A DNA stretch of 64,000 nt. Source: CAZZDK01 sp964652235. Lineage in GTDB: Bacteria > Pseudomonadota > Alphaproteobacteria > UBA9219. The translations under genes were made by a program, and so were the position numbers. The notes beneath the pieces were generated by a model. It searched no databases. It was not told the DNA's origin and saw nothing but the letters and a program-made list of their open reading frames with translations. Shown here piece after piece: positions 23,719 through 33,350 of the stretch (its first letter is position 1; every line of letters starts with the position of its first letter). Location of the stretch: assembly GCA_964652235.1 (NCBI GenBank), contig CAZZDK010000002.1, positions 62,001 through 126,000 on the forward strand, read 5' to 3'.

Positions 23719-24639
23719 ATGAAACTGCGCCCGATCAACTTCATCCCTGTCGACACAAACATCGATTTCGTCGCCAAGCGCTGGGTCGCTTTCGGATGGA
23801 CGTTGTTTTTGGTGCTTGTGACCGTCGTTTCGCTTGCCGTGAACGGGCTCAATCTCGGCATTGATTTCAAGGGAGGGATTTTGATCGAGGCCGAGGCCCC
23901 GAGCGCCGTGGACGTAGGCGCGTTGCGTAAGGACCTCGAAACCCTGAAGCTGGGAGAGATATCTCTGCAGGAGTTCGGCTCGCCCAAAGACGTTCTGATC
24001 CGCGTCCAAAGGCAGGAAGGCGGGGAGGAGGCGCAACAAGCGGCCATCAAGGCCGTGCGCGAAAAGATGGGCGGCGGCTACGACTACCGCCGGGTCGAAG
24101 TCGTCGGTCCCACCATAGGCGACGAGCTTTTCCGCGCAGGTCTTTGGGCCACGTTTTTCGCGGTTCTGGCCATCGCGGCCTATGTGGCCGTCCGCTTCGA
24201 ATGGCAGTTCGGCGTCGCCGCCTTTATCGCGACTTTGCACGATGTTTTCGTGACGGTGGGGCTTTTTTCCGTTCTTCAGCTCGATTTCAACCTGACGGCC
24301 ATCGCCGCGCTTTTGACGCTGGCAGGTTATTCCGTCAACGATACCGTCGTCGTCTTCGACCGTATGCGCGAGACCTTGCGACGGCAGAAAATGCCCGATC
24401 TCCGAACGCTCATTAACGTTTCCGTCAATCAAACGCTCTCCCGTACCATCTTGACGGGGGGGACGACCCTTCTTGCCCTCGTTCCGCTTATTTTGATCGG
24501 CGGACCCGTCCTTATCAATTTTTCGTTGGCCTTGGCCTGGGGAATCCTGATCGGCACCTATTCGTCGATCTATGTGGCGGCCTCGATGATGCTTTATATG
24601 CCGCCTTTGAAGCGGCTGGAGAACGCTACAAAACGCTGA
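23719..24639 (+). CDS. secF: Protein translocase subunit SecF
   Basis: A 306-residue membrane protein, complete for SecF. It has the LGIDFKGGILIE motif after the first helix, a periplasmic loop, and the conserved RVEVVGPTIGDEL block before five helices (TLHDVFVTVGLF, AGYSVNDTVVVFDRMRE). With SecD it uses the proton gradient to complete Sec export. secD is usually directly upstream; here the upstream gene is a deaminase on the other strand, so secF stands alone. Confidence 0.93.
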   Translation: MKLRPINFIPVDTNIDFVAKRWVAFGWTLFLVLVTVVSLAVNGLNLGIDFKGGILIEAEAPSAVDVGALRKDLETLKLGEISLQEFGSPKDVLIRVQRQEGGEEAQQAAIKAVREKMGGGYDYRRVEVVGPTIGDELFRAGLWATFFAVLAIAAYVAVRFEWQFGVAAFIATLHDVFVTVGLFSVLQLDFNLTAIAALLTLAGYSVNDTVVVFDRMRETLRRQKMPDLRTLINVSVNQTLSRTILTGGTTLLALVPLILIGGPVLINFSLALAWGILIGTYSSIYVAASMMLYMPPLKRLENATKR

Positions 24640-25162
24640 GAAGGTGCTTGCCGTAAAGCTTTGCTAAAAGGCCTATCAACAAGAACGGCGCGAAATGAAG
24701 ATAGCCGGACGGCCGCGCGTCGCGCCAAAGCAAGCCGACAAGCCAACGAAGCCCCATCCAGACAAGCCCCAGCCAGGCGCCGAAGATCCAGGCCCAGAAA
24801 ACAGCCGGAAGACCGAACGCCGCCGCCGCGACCGAAGTCCATTTGGCGTCGCCCATGCCTAAAGCGTCGCGGCGCGTCAGGGATAAATAAAGCGCATTCG
24901 CGCTTTTCAATATCCAAAATGCCGCCGCGCCTAAAAGAAATCGTCCGCCCGCCGAGGGCCACCCCTCATAGGCCGCCGAAGGAAAGAGAGTTGCTGCCAG
25001 AGCAAGAAGGATTAAAACGTTTGGCACGCGTCCTATAAAGGCGTCCACCAGGGCGGCGAGGCCCAGGAGCGTCAGAAGGACAAACGGCAAAAACCAAAGC
25101 TCAGGCGGAAAAACCGGGGTCAGATAGGCGGCAAGGGCGGCGAGATCGTGCATATTTTTCAC
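24626..25162 (-). CDS. Prepilin peptidase (A24/CpaA-like)
   Basis: A 178-residue membrane protein with five or six helices and the two aspartates of A24 peptidases: Asp41 in LVDAFIGRVPN and the GxGD motif in LGMGDAKW. It lacks the N-terminal methyltransferase zinc domain, so it resembles CpaA/TadV, which process Flp-type prepilins. The stop region overlaps the end of secF (convergent). It overlaps its upstream neighbour by 4 bp. Confidence 0.8.
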   Translation of the reverse strand: MKNMHDLAALAAYLTPVFPPELWFLPFVLLTLLGLAALVDAFIGRVPNVLILLALAATLFPSAAYEGWPSAGGRFLLGAAAFWILKSANALYLSLTRRDALGMGDAKWTSVAAAAFGLPAVFWAWIFGAWLGLVWMGLRWLVGLLWRDARPSGYLHFAPFLLIGLLAKLYGKHLLSVL

Positions 25163-25656
25163 TTAGCCGCGCGACGTCCGGCGGCTTTCGTTTTCTTGAC
25201 TTCCGGCACGCCTTCCTGAACGGGCGGCTTTTCCTCTGGGACGACCTGGGACAGGGCCGCTTCGGCGCGGGCGATCTGGCCTATATCCCAGAGCTTTTCC
25301 GCCGTTTCGCGCGCGATGGTTTTCCATCGTGAAGTTTCGGCCTGTTGAAGGGTAAGCGACTGTTCAAGTTCGCGCGCTCGCGCGCGCCAGAATTCCATCT
25401 GCGTGGAAAGGCTCTGGTTCTGTTCGACGTGCGCGTCCAGATCGTCTTGAAGCTGTTCGATTTTGGATTCAAGCTGCGCCTGAGTCGGGGAAAAGAAAGA
25501 AGACCGCAGGGAAAAACCGCCGCCAGCCGAACAGGCGAGATCTTTGAAGCTAAGCCCGTTTTTGGCGAGAATCCGCCGCGCCATCCGCAAAGCGCCCAGC
25601 GCTTCGCCCTCATGGCTGGAATCCACCAGCGCCAAAACCTTTTCGAGTTGTTCCAT
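25159..25656 (-). CDS. Hypothetical coiled-coil protein (DUF2786-like N-terminus)
   Basis: A 165-residue product. Residues 5-42 (EKVLALVDSSHEGEALGALR, then MARRILAKNGLSFKDL) resemble the short helical DUF2786 domain. Residues about 58-115 are a coiled coil (QLESKIEQLQDDLDAHVEQN). The end is Lys/Ala-rich. It is coupled to the prepilin peptidase gene (ATGA overlap), but a pilus role is unproven. Confidence 0.6.
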   Translation of the reverse strand: MEQLEKVLALVDSSHEGEALGALRMARRILAKNGLSFKDLACSAGGGFSLRSSFFSPTQAQLESKIEQLQDDLDAHVEQNQSLSTQMEFWRARARELEQSLTLQQAETSRWKTIARETAEKLWDIGQIARAEAALSQVVPEEKPPVQEGVPEVKKTKAAGRRAAK

Positions 25657-25793
25657 TGAGAACCGAGTCGTTTTTCAGCAAAAACCGCCCTTGTACCTAC
25701 CATAAAAACCGAAACCTTTCCAAGGCCGTTTACTTTGCGTTTCTTTTGGGATTAAGCTGACGATCCTTCCTTCCTCTCACCCACGAGGATTCC

Positions 25794-26360
25794 ATGGCTA
25801 AAATCGCTATCGTCTATCATTCGGGTTACGGGCATACCGCCGTCCTGGCCGAAGCCGTGCGCGAAGGCGCTTTGCGCGTACCTGGCTCGGTCGTTTCCTT
25901 GGTCAAGGTCGAAGAGGCGGAAAAGAATTGGGAAACGTTAAACAAAGCCGACGCCTTGATTTTCGGGGCGCCGACCTATATGGGCAGCGCGGCCGCGCCT
26001 TTTGCGGCGTTCATGGACGCCTCGTCCAAGATTTGGGCGCAACAATTATGGAAGGACAAGGTTGCGGCGGGTTTTACGAATTCAGGCAGCCAAAGCGGCG
26101 ACAAACTGAACACGTTGGTACAGATGATGCTCTTTGCCATGCAGCACGGCATGATCTGGGTGGGCCTTGGCCTTTTGCCAGGAAACAACACCAGCAAAGG
26201 CTCGCCAAGCGACATCAACCGTCTGGGCAGTTTTGCAGGCGCGATGGCGCAATCGAACAACGACCAGGGACCCGATGTCGCGCCGCCGGAAGCCGACAGG
26301 AAAACCGCCGCCCTTTTGGGCGAACGCGTGGCCAAATTGGCCAGCAGGCAGAAGGATTAA
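25794..26360 (+). CDS. Flavodoxin-fold NAD(P)H oxidoreductase, WrbA-like
   Basis: A 188-residue protein. The phosphate loop YHSGYGHTAVLAEAV and FGAPTYMGSAAAPFAAFMD are the FMN-binding signatures of the WrbA/NADPH-dependent FMN reductase group. The region SGSQSGDKLNTL binds the isoalloxazine in relatives. It is shorter than E. coli WrbA by about 10 residues and single-domain. Likely a quinone or FMN reductase in the cytoplasm. It stands alone. Confidence 0.8.
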   Translation: MAKIAIVYHSGYGHTAVLAEAVREGALRVPGSVVSLVKVEEAEKNWETLNKADALIFGAPTYMGSAAAPFAAFMDASSKIWAQQLWKDKVAAGFTNSGSQSGDKLNTLVQMMLFAMQHGMIWVGLGLLPGNNTSKGSPSDINRLGSFAGAMAQSNNDQGPDVAPPEADRKTAALLGERVAKLASRQKD

Positions 26361-26437
26361 GCTGTTTTTAGGCCCCCTTTACAGCGCCTGAAACGGTCGT
26401 TAGGCTGTCTTTAACCTTTTTCCTTCCCGGTGATCCC

Positions 26438-27088
26438 ATGAAGAAACGACTTGCCCTGGCTTTGGCTCTTTTCCTTGCAGCCTGCTCCAACCCGCCGCCG
26501 CCGCAGCCTTTGACGCTCGATTACTCTTCTCTGGGCAAGATTTACCTCGACGCGCAGGACGTGAGGATCATCGACCACTCTAAAGTCCCGCCCCATTGGA
26601 CGCCCTATGTCGGCCATCTGTTCAAGCCGACTTTGGCCGAGGCCGTGAACAAAATGGCCGCCGACCGCCTTCAGGCCGCCGGACGGATGGGCCACGCGAC
26701 ACTCATCATCAAGGAAGCCACCGTCACCGAGCAGCCCCTCACGACCTCTTCGGACACCTTCTCGACCCTGTTCGAGCGGCAGCAGGCCTCGCGCTACATA
26801 GGCCGGGTCGAGGTTTCTCTTGAGGCCCAATCGCCTGACGGTTCCATGGGCGTCGCCAACGCCTACGCCACGCACAGCGCGACATTGCCGGAAAACCCGA
26901 CGAACGACGAAAAATACGAGGCCTACAAGCTTCTCGTCACGGAAATGATGGCCCGTCTCAACAAGAATCTCGACGATGCGATAAGGCAGCATATGTCGAG
27001 CTTCCTTTTGACGGGGCCCTCGTCCGAAGCCGCCGGGCCGTCGCCCACGCGCGATTCTCTGATGCCCCCTCTGATGGACAGGCGGTAA
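26438..27088 (+). CDS. Putative lipoprotein
   Basis: A 216-residue protein with a lipoprotein signal peptide ending at LFLAACSNPPPPQP (Cys17). The mature part has a beta-rich periplasmic domain (TLIIKEATVTEQPL, RYIGRVEVSLEAQ). It is 9 bp upstream of the membrane glycosyltransferase-like gene. No family recognised beyond general alphaproteobacterial lipoproteins. Confidence 0.7.
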   Translation: MKKRLALALALFLAACSNPPPPQPLTLDYSSLGKIYLDAQDVRIIDHSKVPPHWTPYVGHLFKPTLAEAVNKMAADRLQAAGRMGHATLIIKEATVTEQPLTTSSDTFSTLFERQQASRYIGRVEVSLEAQSPDGSMGVANAYATHSATLPENPTNDEKYEAYKLLVTEMMARLNKNLDDAIRQHMSSFLLTGPSSEAAGPSPTRDSLMPPLMDRR

Positions 27089-27097
27089 TCGTCCTTC

Positions 27098-28735
27098 ATG
27101 ACCGCGCGTGCGACCTTTCTTCCCTCCAAAGGCCATAAGAAGGCGCGGCGGGCGGCTTTTTTCATCCTTTCTCTGGCTCCTTTTCTGTTCGGCGCGCTGG
27201 CTCTTTACCTGGGGCAGGACGCTAATTGGGATCTGCGGAATTACCATTGGTATAATGCCTACGCTTTTCTGAACGGGCGGTTCGGATTCGACCTCCTTCC
27301 CTCGCAGGTCCCCTCTTTTTACAATCCGGCGTTGGACGTTCCCTTCTTCCTTTTGGGAAGCCACGTTTCGGCAAAAATGACGGCCTTCGTTCTGGGAACC
27401 GTCCAGGGCTTGAATTTCGTCCTTCTTTTCATGCTCGCGCACGCGGCGTTGATCGTGCCCAATGCGAGACAGAAAGTTTGGGTCTGTGCCGGACTGGCGG
27501 CCTTGGGGATGCTCGGCGGTGGCGGTATCGCGCAGCTCGGCGCGACTTTTTACGATAACGTCACAAGCCTCGGCCTCTTCGCCTCAGCGCTGATGGTTCT
27601 GCGCTTCTGGCCGCTTTTTTTGAAAGAGGCGCCCGCCCGCGCGCTGGGGCTGGCCTTCCTGTCAGGGGTGCCCGCCGGATTGATGATGGGCCTTAAACTG
27701 CCTTCGGCCCTTTTCTGCGTCGGACTTTGCGGCGCGATTCTTTTCGTGACGGGGCCGTGGCGACGGCGCGTCTGGATATCCTTCGGGTTCGGTCTCGGCG
27801 TTTTGGCTGCCGCTGTCGTTTCGCTCGGCCCTTGGGCGTTTTTCCTTTATTCGGAATACGGCAATCCGTTCTTCCCCTATTTCGACAAACTCTTTCCCTC
27901 CGCTTTTTCGCCGCCGGGCAGTATCCGGGACATCAAGTTCATTCCCCAAACCTGGCATGATCGGCTTCTTTTCCCCTTCATCTTCGCCGAGTTTCCGCAG
28001 CGCGTCGGCGAGATTCCCTGGCGCGATCTGCGACTGCCCCTTCTTTATGTCCTCTTGCCCGCCGCCGCTTTTTTGCGCCTTGTTTACGGACGCAACAAAC
28101 GCGCAGCGGATCGTTTCGCCGATTTCTCGACGACCCGTTATCTGCTTTGGTTCGCGGTCCTGTCTTACGTCGTTTGGCTCTTCGCCTTCGCGATCTATCG
28201 CTATGTCCTGCCGCTCGAAATGCTGGCGCCGCTTTTGATCGTTTTGACGATCGGCCTTTTGCCTTTGCGCGCAGGGCCGAGGGCGATGCTCGCAGGCTTC
28301 GCGCTTCTCGCCGTGGCTCTGACGGTTCAGCCCGGGGATTGGGGCCGTAGGGAAACGTGGCTCGACAGAACCGTCGAAGTCTCGGTCCCGGACCTTAAGG
28401 ACCCGCAGAGTCTCATGATCCTCATGGCGGGGTATGAGCCTTATTCCCACGTCGTGCCCTCTTTTCCGCCGGAGATCCCTTTTGTCCGCATTCAAAGCAA
28501 CTTTATCAATCCGGAGGTTCCTTGCGGGTTCAACGATCTGATCCGCAGGCGCGTGGCCGAACATCGGGGCGCTTACAAAATTTTAATCCCTCGCTATCAA
28601 TTTGAGCTCGCCCAAAAGGCGCTTCGCCTCTTCGATCTCGCTTTTCTGCCGCAAAAATGCCAAATCGTTGAGGATCATCTTTACCCCTCCAATCTCGCCT
28701 TGTGCGACGTCAAAAGAACGAAGGATAAACCATGA
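27098..28735 (+). CDS. Polytopic membrane protein, GT-C/GT87-like
   Basis: A 545-residue protein with about 11-12 predicted membrane helices. The first loop LGQDANWDLRNYHWYNAYAF carries acidic residues as in GT-C glycosyltransferases, which take sugars from polyprenyl phosphate carriers. The stop overlaps the start of the GT2 gene (ATGATAA), and GtrA follows. This makes it the likely third, acceptor-specific component of a Gtr-like sugar transfer system. Confidence 0.65.
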   Translation: MTARATFLPSKGHKKARRAAFFILSLAPFLFGALALYLGQDANWDLRNYHWYNAYAFLNGRFGFDLLPSQVPSFYNPALDVPFFLLGSHVSAKMTAFVLGTVQGLNFVLLFMLAHAALIVPNARQKVWVCAGLAALGMLGGGGIAQLGATFYDNVTSLGLFASALMVLRFWPLFLKEAPARALGLAFLSGVPAGLMMGLKLPSALFCVGLCGAILFVTGPWRRRVWISFGFGLGVLAAAVVSLGPWAFFLYSEYGNPFFPYFDKLFPSAFSPPGSIRDIKFIPQTWHDRLLFPFIFAEFPQRVGEIPWRDLRLPLLYVLLPAAAFLRLVYGRNKRAADRFADFSTTRYLLWFAVLSYVVWLFAFAIYRYVLPLEMLAPLLIVLTIGLLPLRAGPRAMLAGFALLAVALTVQPGDWGRRETWLDRTVEVSVPDLKDPQSLMILMAGYEPYSHVVPSFPPEIPFVRIQSNFINPEVPCGFNDLIRRRVAEHRGAYKILIPRYQFELAQKALRLFDLAFLPQKCQIVEDHLYPSNLALCDVKRTKDKP

Positions 28736-29664
28736 TAAGCCCCTCTTTAAGAGTCGCGGTTCTCGTTCCCTGCTATAACGAAGAAGCCGCCATCGCCGAG
28801 GTCGTGAAGGGATTCCGTCGCACTCTGCCGGGCGCGACGATCTACGTCTATGACAACAATTCCAAAGACAAGACGATGGAGGTCGCCCGCGCGGCGGGCG
28901 CCATCGTGCGGAAAGAAACGCTGCAGGGCAAAGGCAATGTCGTGCGCCGAATGTTCGCGGACGTAGAGGCGGACGTTTACGTTCTTGTGGACGGGGACGC
29001 GACCTACGACCCGGCTTCGGCCCCCGTCATGATCCAGAAATTGATCGACGATCAGCTTGACATGGTCAACGGCGCGCGCGTCACGGCCAGCGAAAAGGCC
29101 TACAGGCCCGGCCATCGCTTTGGCAATTGGCTTTTAACGAGCATGGTGGCCTGGATATTCGGCAATCGATTTAAGGATATGCTTTCCGGCTATCGCGTGT
29201 TTTCCCGCCGCTACGTCAAGAGTTTTCCGGCCCTATCCGCCGGTTTTGAAACTGAGACCGAGCTGACGGTCCACGCGCTTGAGCTAAGGATGCCGACGGA
29301 CGAAATCTCTACGCCTTACAAGGACCGCCCGGCCGGCTCGACTAGCAAGCTCAGCACGTTCAAAGACGGCTTTCGCATTTTGTGGATGATCCTCGTTCTG
29401 ATAAAAGAAGAAAAACCGATGGCGTTTTTTTCGATCATCTCTGTCTTTCTCGGGATCGTCTCGATCATTCTCATCTCGCCGATTTTGGTGGAATATTTCG
29501 AAACGGGCTTGGTGCCCCGCCTGCCGACCGCCGTTTTGTCGATGGGCCTGATGATCCTGTCCTCGCTTAGCTTCGCCTGCGGCCTTATCCTCGAAACCGT
29601 CACGCGCGGACGGTGCGAGATGAAACGGATGCGCTACCTCAACATCCCAGCGACGCAGAAGTGA
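28732..29664 (+). CDS. GT2 glycosyltransferase (polyprenyl-phosphate sugar synthase type)
   Basis: A 310-residue protein. The N-terminus VLVPCYNEEAAIAEVVKGFR and the metal motif VDGDATYDP are GT2 hallmarks; VNGARV and LLSGYRVFSRRYVKSFP follow. Two C-terminal membrane helices (about 230-290) are typical of GtrB/DPM-like enzymes that charge undecaprenyl phosphate with a sugar. It is coupled to the GT-C-like gene and followed by gtrA. Confidence 0.85.
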   Translation: MISPSLRVAVLVPCYNEEAAIAEVVKGFRRTLPGATIYVYDNNSKDKTMEVARAAGAIVRKETLQGKGNVVRRMFADVEADVYVLVDGDATYDPASAPVMIQKLIDDQLDMVNGARVTASEKAYRPGHRFGNWLLTSMVAWIFGNRFKDMLSGYRVFSRRYVKSFPALSAGFETETELTVHALELRMPTDEISTPYKDRPAGSTSKLSTFKDGFRILWMILVLIKEEKPMAFFSIISVFLGIVSIILISPILVEYFETGLVPRLPTAVLSMGLMILSSLSFACGLILETVTRGRCEMKRMRYLNIPATQK

Positions 29665-29684
29665 AAAGCCGGAATGACGCTCGA

Positions 29685-30077
29685 ATGAGGCAAACCTTTC
29701 TCCAATTCCTGAAGTTCGGGATCGTGGGCGTTATCGGGTTCGTCGTCGATACGGCGTTTTTATATCTGGGAATCAGCGCTCTGGGCTTAAGCCGTATCGC
29801 GGCAGGCTTCTTTGCCTTTCCCTTCGCCGTCACGACGACCTGGATCGGCAACCGCCTTTACACCTTCAAGGACGCGCCGCGCGAACCGCCCGCCAAGCAA
29901 TGGGCCAAGTTCGCCGCCGTCTGCGCCGTGGGGATCGTGTTCAATCGCGGCACTTATAGTTTAATGGTGAGCCTCATCCCGTTCGTTTACGATTATCCCG
30001 TTTTCGGCCTTCTCGGCGGCACAGCGGCGGGAATGTTTTTTAACTTTTTCGCGTCAAAAAAGCTCGTTTTTCGTTAA
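29685..30077 (+). CDS. GtrA-family membrane protein
   Basis: About 130 residues from ATG 29685; an in-frame start at 29613 would overlap the GT2 gene by 52 bp. Four helices with the GtrA signature FLKFGIVGVIGFVVDTAFLY and the end FFASKKLVFR. GtrA proteins are thought to flip polyprenyl-linked sugars across the inner membrane. With the two upstream genes it completes a Gtr-type glycosylation cassette. Confidence 0.8.
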   Translation: MRQTFLQFLKFGIVGVIGFVVDTAFLYLGISALGLSRIAAGFFAFPFAVTTTWIGNRLYTFKDAPREPPAKQWAKFAAVCAVGIVFNRGTYSLMVSLIPFVYDYPVFGLLGGTAAGMFFNFFASKKLVFR

Positions 30078-30156
30078 AATCCGCCTTCCGGTTTTACTTT
30101 CATGGCCTTCTTTCGAATATACTGAGCCTTCGTTTTCAACCTCGCGGATCGGCTTC

Positions 30157-30705
30157 ATGTATTTCCTGAAACCCTTCGTTCCTCTTGCAGACCCCACCCC
30201 CCTGACCCCCGAAGAGCGGTTTTCGCTTGCCGATGCCCTTGACCGCAGGGAAAGAACCGCTAACAGGGGTCGCTATATCTGTGTTTTTGGGGGATTGCTT
30301 GGCTCTGCGGTTGGGGCAAGCTACACCGCTTGGACCAACCTGCCTTTTCCCGCTTTGGTCTGGCCGGTTTTGACGCCTTTTGCTCTGGCTTCTTTGCCGT
30401 TCTTGTGCTTACGCGTAATCGTTAACCGTTTCCGAAAGGCGCGGGACGTTCTCTTAAAAGGAGGATCGCCTCTGTTGCCGGAAAAAATGTGGAAACCCAT
30501 TCGCCAGAGGAGAGCCGAGGAAGCCCTGCTTGCTCAAATTAACCTTCGGGCCGCAACCGCCCGGCGCGCGCATGGATTGTCGATGGGGCCCGATTTGATG
30601 ACAGCACTTACCGGAAACGGCCCGTTTGAAAACACCGAAAGCTCCCATCCTTACAACGCGCCGCCCCCTGCCGGAACGAAAGTCCGCCACCTGAGCGTTT
30701 GTTAA
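30157..30705 (+). CDS. Hypothetical membrane protein
   Basis: A 182-residue product with two membrane segments (about 43-60 and 68-92) followed by a basic cytoplasmic tail (RQRRAEEALLAQINLRAATARR). No family recognised. It precedes clpB by 51 bp, with the clpB promoter-like sequence between. Confidence 0.5.
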   Translation: MYFLKPFVPLADPTPLTPEERFSLADALDRRERTANRGRYICVFGGLLGSAVGASYTAWTNLPFPALVWPVLTPFALASLPFLCLRVIVNRFRKARDVLLKGGSPLLPEKMWKPIRQRRAEEALLAQINLRAATARRAHGLSMGPDLMTALTGNGPFENTESSHPYNAPPPAGTKVRHLSVC

Positions 30706-30709
30706 CCCT

Positions 30710-30738
30710 CTTGTAATTCCCTCAAGGCGTCCTAGATT
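30710..30738 (+). promoter_or_regulatory. Possible heat-shock (RpoH) promoter of clpB
   Basis: CTTGTA and TAGATT are separated by 17 bp, 18 bp before the clpB ATG. The CTTG -35 element suits alphaproteobacterial RpoH promoters. The fit is partial. Confidence 0.4.
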
Positions 30739-30755
30739 CCCCTAAGGGGGAAACC

Positions 30756-33341
30756 ATGGATTTTTCAAACTATTCCGAACGGGCGCAGGGATTCCTGCAA
30801 AACGCGCAAATGCTGGCCTTAAAGCTTCAGCATCAGCGTCTCGTGCCCGAACATCTCTTAAAAACCCTTCTTGAGGACAAAGAGGGCCTGGCCCCCGGCC
30901 TTATCAAAGCTGCGGGCGGGGATCCCGCCAAGGCCCTAAGGGAAACGGACGCGGCGCTTGAGAAGATGCCGAGAGTTTACGCTTCGGGCCAGGCGGACCA
31001 GCTTCTTTTAACTCCCGATTTCGGGCGACTTTTGGGCCAGGCGGAAGATCTGGCCCAAAAAGCGGGCGACAGCTTCGTGACGACCGAACGGCTTTTGCAG
31101 GCTTTTTCGCTGGCCGCCGGAACGAATGCGCAAAAGATTCTGGCGAGCGCCAACGTCGTGCCGGAAAAACTGAACCAAGCGATCAATGAACTGCGCCAGG
31201 GCCGCACCGCCGACAGCGCGGGCGCGGAGAGCCAGTACGAGGCGCTCAAAAAATACGCCCGAGACCTGACGCAAGCCGCCCGCGAAGGCAAGCTCGATCC
31301 CGTCATAGGCCGCGACGAGGAAATTCGCCGCACGATCCAGGTCCTCGCCCGCCGCACGAAAAACAACCCCGTTTTGATCGGCGAGCCGGGCGTCGGAAAG
31401 ACCGCCATCATCGAGGGCCTGGCCCAGCGGATCGCGCGGGGCGATGTGCCCGAAAGCCTCAAGAACAAGCGCGTTTTGGCGCTCGATCTCGGCTCGCTCG
31501 TCGCGGGCGCGAAATATCGCGGCGAGTTCGAGGAACGTCTTAAGGCCGTTTTGCAGGAAATTGGCGCGGCGGCAGGAGAGATCGTCATCTTTATCGACGA
31601 GCTTCATCTTCTCGTCGGCGCGGGCAAGACCGAAGGGGCGATGGACGCCTCGAATATGCTCAAGCCCGCCCTGGCGCGCGGCGAGCTGCATTGCGTGGGC
31701 GCGACGACGCTCGACGAATACCGCCAATATATCGAAAAAGACGCGGCGCTGGCGCGGCGTTTTCAGTCCGTCTTCGTCAGTCAGCCGAGCGTCGAGGATA
31801 CCATCTCGATCCTGCGCGGCCTTAAGGAAAAATACGAGCTTCATCACGGGGTGCGCATTACCGATGGCGCGATCGTCGCGGCGGCTACGCTTTCGAACCG
31901 CTATATCACGGATCGCTTCCTGCCGGATAAAGCCATCGACCTGATCGACGAAGCGGCGGCCCGCCTGCGCATGGAGGTGGACAGCAAGCCGGAAGAAATC
32001 GACGAAATCGACCGCCGGATCGTGCAGCTCAAAATCGAACGCGCCGCGCTGCAAAAAGAAAACGACGCGGCTTCGCGCAATCGCCTCAGCAAGCTTGAGG
32101 AAGAGCTTTCGAGCCTGGAAGCCTCTTCCCGCGCGTTGACCGAACGCTGGATGAACGAAAAGAGCCAGCTTTCCAGCGCCCAGAAACTCAAAGAACAAAT
32201 CGAGCAGGCCCGTAAGGAACTTGAAGAAGCGCAGCGCGCGGGCCAGTACACAAGGGCGGGCGAGTTGACCTACAGCGTCATTCCGGATTTGGAGAAAAAA
32301 CTCGCCCAGGTCGAAAAGCAGGGCGAAAACGCGATGATCGACGAGGTGGTGAAAGACAGCGACATCGCCGCCATCGTGAGCCGCTGGACCGGCGTGCCCG
32401 TGGACAAAATGATGGAAGCCGAGCGCGAGAAGCTTCTCAAGATGGAGGATTTTCTGCGCAAGCGCGTTATCGGACAGGACGAAGCCGTCGTGGCCGTTTC
32501 CAACGCCGTGCGCCGCGCCCGCGCGGGGCTTCAGGACCCCGGCAGACCGACGGGATCGTTCCTTTTCCTCGGTCCGACGGGCGTCGGCAAAACGGAACTG
32601 ACGAAGGCGCTGGCCGCTTTTCTTTTCGACGACGAGCAGGCCCTGCTGCGCGTCGATATGTCGGAATATATGGAAAAGCACGCCGTCGCACGGCTTATCG
32701 GCGCGCCTCCCGGCTATGTGGGATACGACGAGGGCGGCGCCTTGACCGAAGCGGTGCGTCGTAGGCCGTATCAGGTCATTTTGTTTGACGAGGTGGAAAA
32801 AGCGCATCCGGACGTATTCAACGTCTTGCTTCAGGTCCTCGACGATGGGCGGCTTACCGATGGACAGGGCCGCGTGGTGGACTTCAAAAACACGCTGATT
32901 GTTCTGACGTCCAACCTCGGGTCGGATATCCTGGCGGGAGAGGAGGGCGAGACTCTCTCGCCTCATGCGCGGCAGGCCGTGATGGACGCGGTGCGTAACC
33001 ATTTTCGTCCTGAATTCCTCAATCGGCTTGACGAGATTCTTCTTTTCCGCCGCCTGAGCCGCGCGGACATGAAAGGGATCGTGGACGTCCAGCTGGAGCG
33101 TTTCGAGAAACTCTTGAAAAACCATGAGTTAACGCTCGACGTCGAGGAAAGCGCCCGCCGCTACTTGGCCGAGGCGGGATACGATCCTGCCTATGGCGCA
33201 AGGCCGCTTAAGCGCGTCATTCAGTCGAAGTTGCAAAACCCCCTGGCACAGGAAATTTTGGCGGGCAAAATGCTTCCCGGTTCGCGGATCAAGGTCCGCG
33301 CAGGCAAGGATGGGCTGGTTTTTGGGGTTGAGGCGCTCTAA
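30756..33341 (+). CDS. clpB: ATP-dependent disaggregase ClpB
   Basis: An 861-residue protein of normal length. It has the N-terminal Clp repeat domain, first AAA domain with GEPGVGKTAIIEG and FIDELH, the coiled-coil middle domain (about 400-530), and second AAA domain with GPTGVGKTELTKA. It resolves protein aggregates with DnaK in the cytoplasm. The gene begins after AAGGGGGAAACC. The downstream methylase starts 9 bp after the stop. Confidence 0.96.
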   Translation: MDFSNYSERAQGFLQNAQMLALKLQHQRLVPEHLLKTLLEDKEGLAPGLIKAAGGDPAKALRETDAALEKMPRVYASGQADQLLLTPDFGRLLGQAEDLAQKAGDSFVTTERLLQAFSLAAGTNAQKILASANVVPEKLNQAINELRQGRTADSAGAESQYEALKKYARDLTQAAREGKLDPVIGRDEEIRRTIQVLARRTKNNPVLIGEPGVGKTAIIEGLAQRIARGDVPESLKNKRVLALDLGSLVAGAKYRGEFEERLKAVLQEIGAAAGEIVIFIDELHLLVGAGKTEGAMDASNMLKPALARGELHCVGATTLDEYRQYIEKDAALARRFQSVFVSQPSVEDTISILRGLKEKYELHHGVRITDGAIVAAATLSNRYITDRFLPDKAIDLIDEAAARLRMEVDSKPEEIDEIDRRIVQLKIERAALQKENDAASRNRLSKLEEELSSLEASSRALTERWMNEKSQLSSAQKLKEQIEQARKELEEAQRAGQYTRAGELTYSVIPDLEKKLAQVEKQGENAMIDEVVKDSDIAAIVSRWTGVPVDKMMEAEREKLLKMEDFLRKRVIGQDEAVVAVSNAVRRARAGLQDPGRPTGSFLFLGPTGVGKTELTKALAAFLFDDEQALLRVDMSEYMEKHAVARLIGAPPGYVGYDEGGALTEAVRRRPYQVILFDEVEKAHPDVFNVLLQVLDDGRLTDGQGRVVDFKNTLIVLTSNLGSDILAGEEGETLSPHARQAVMDAVRNHFRPEFLNRLDEILLFRRLSRADMKGIVDVQLERFEKLLKNHELTLDVEESARRYLAEAGYDPAYGARPLKRVIQSKLQNPLAQEILAGKMLPGSRIKVRAGKDGLVFGVEAL

Positions 33342-33350
33342 TCTAGCCGG

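Noticed and set aside
31008..33125. 705-codon ORF antisense to clpB
   Set aside because: Mirror of a conserved gene; composition typical of antisense shadow frames.
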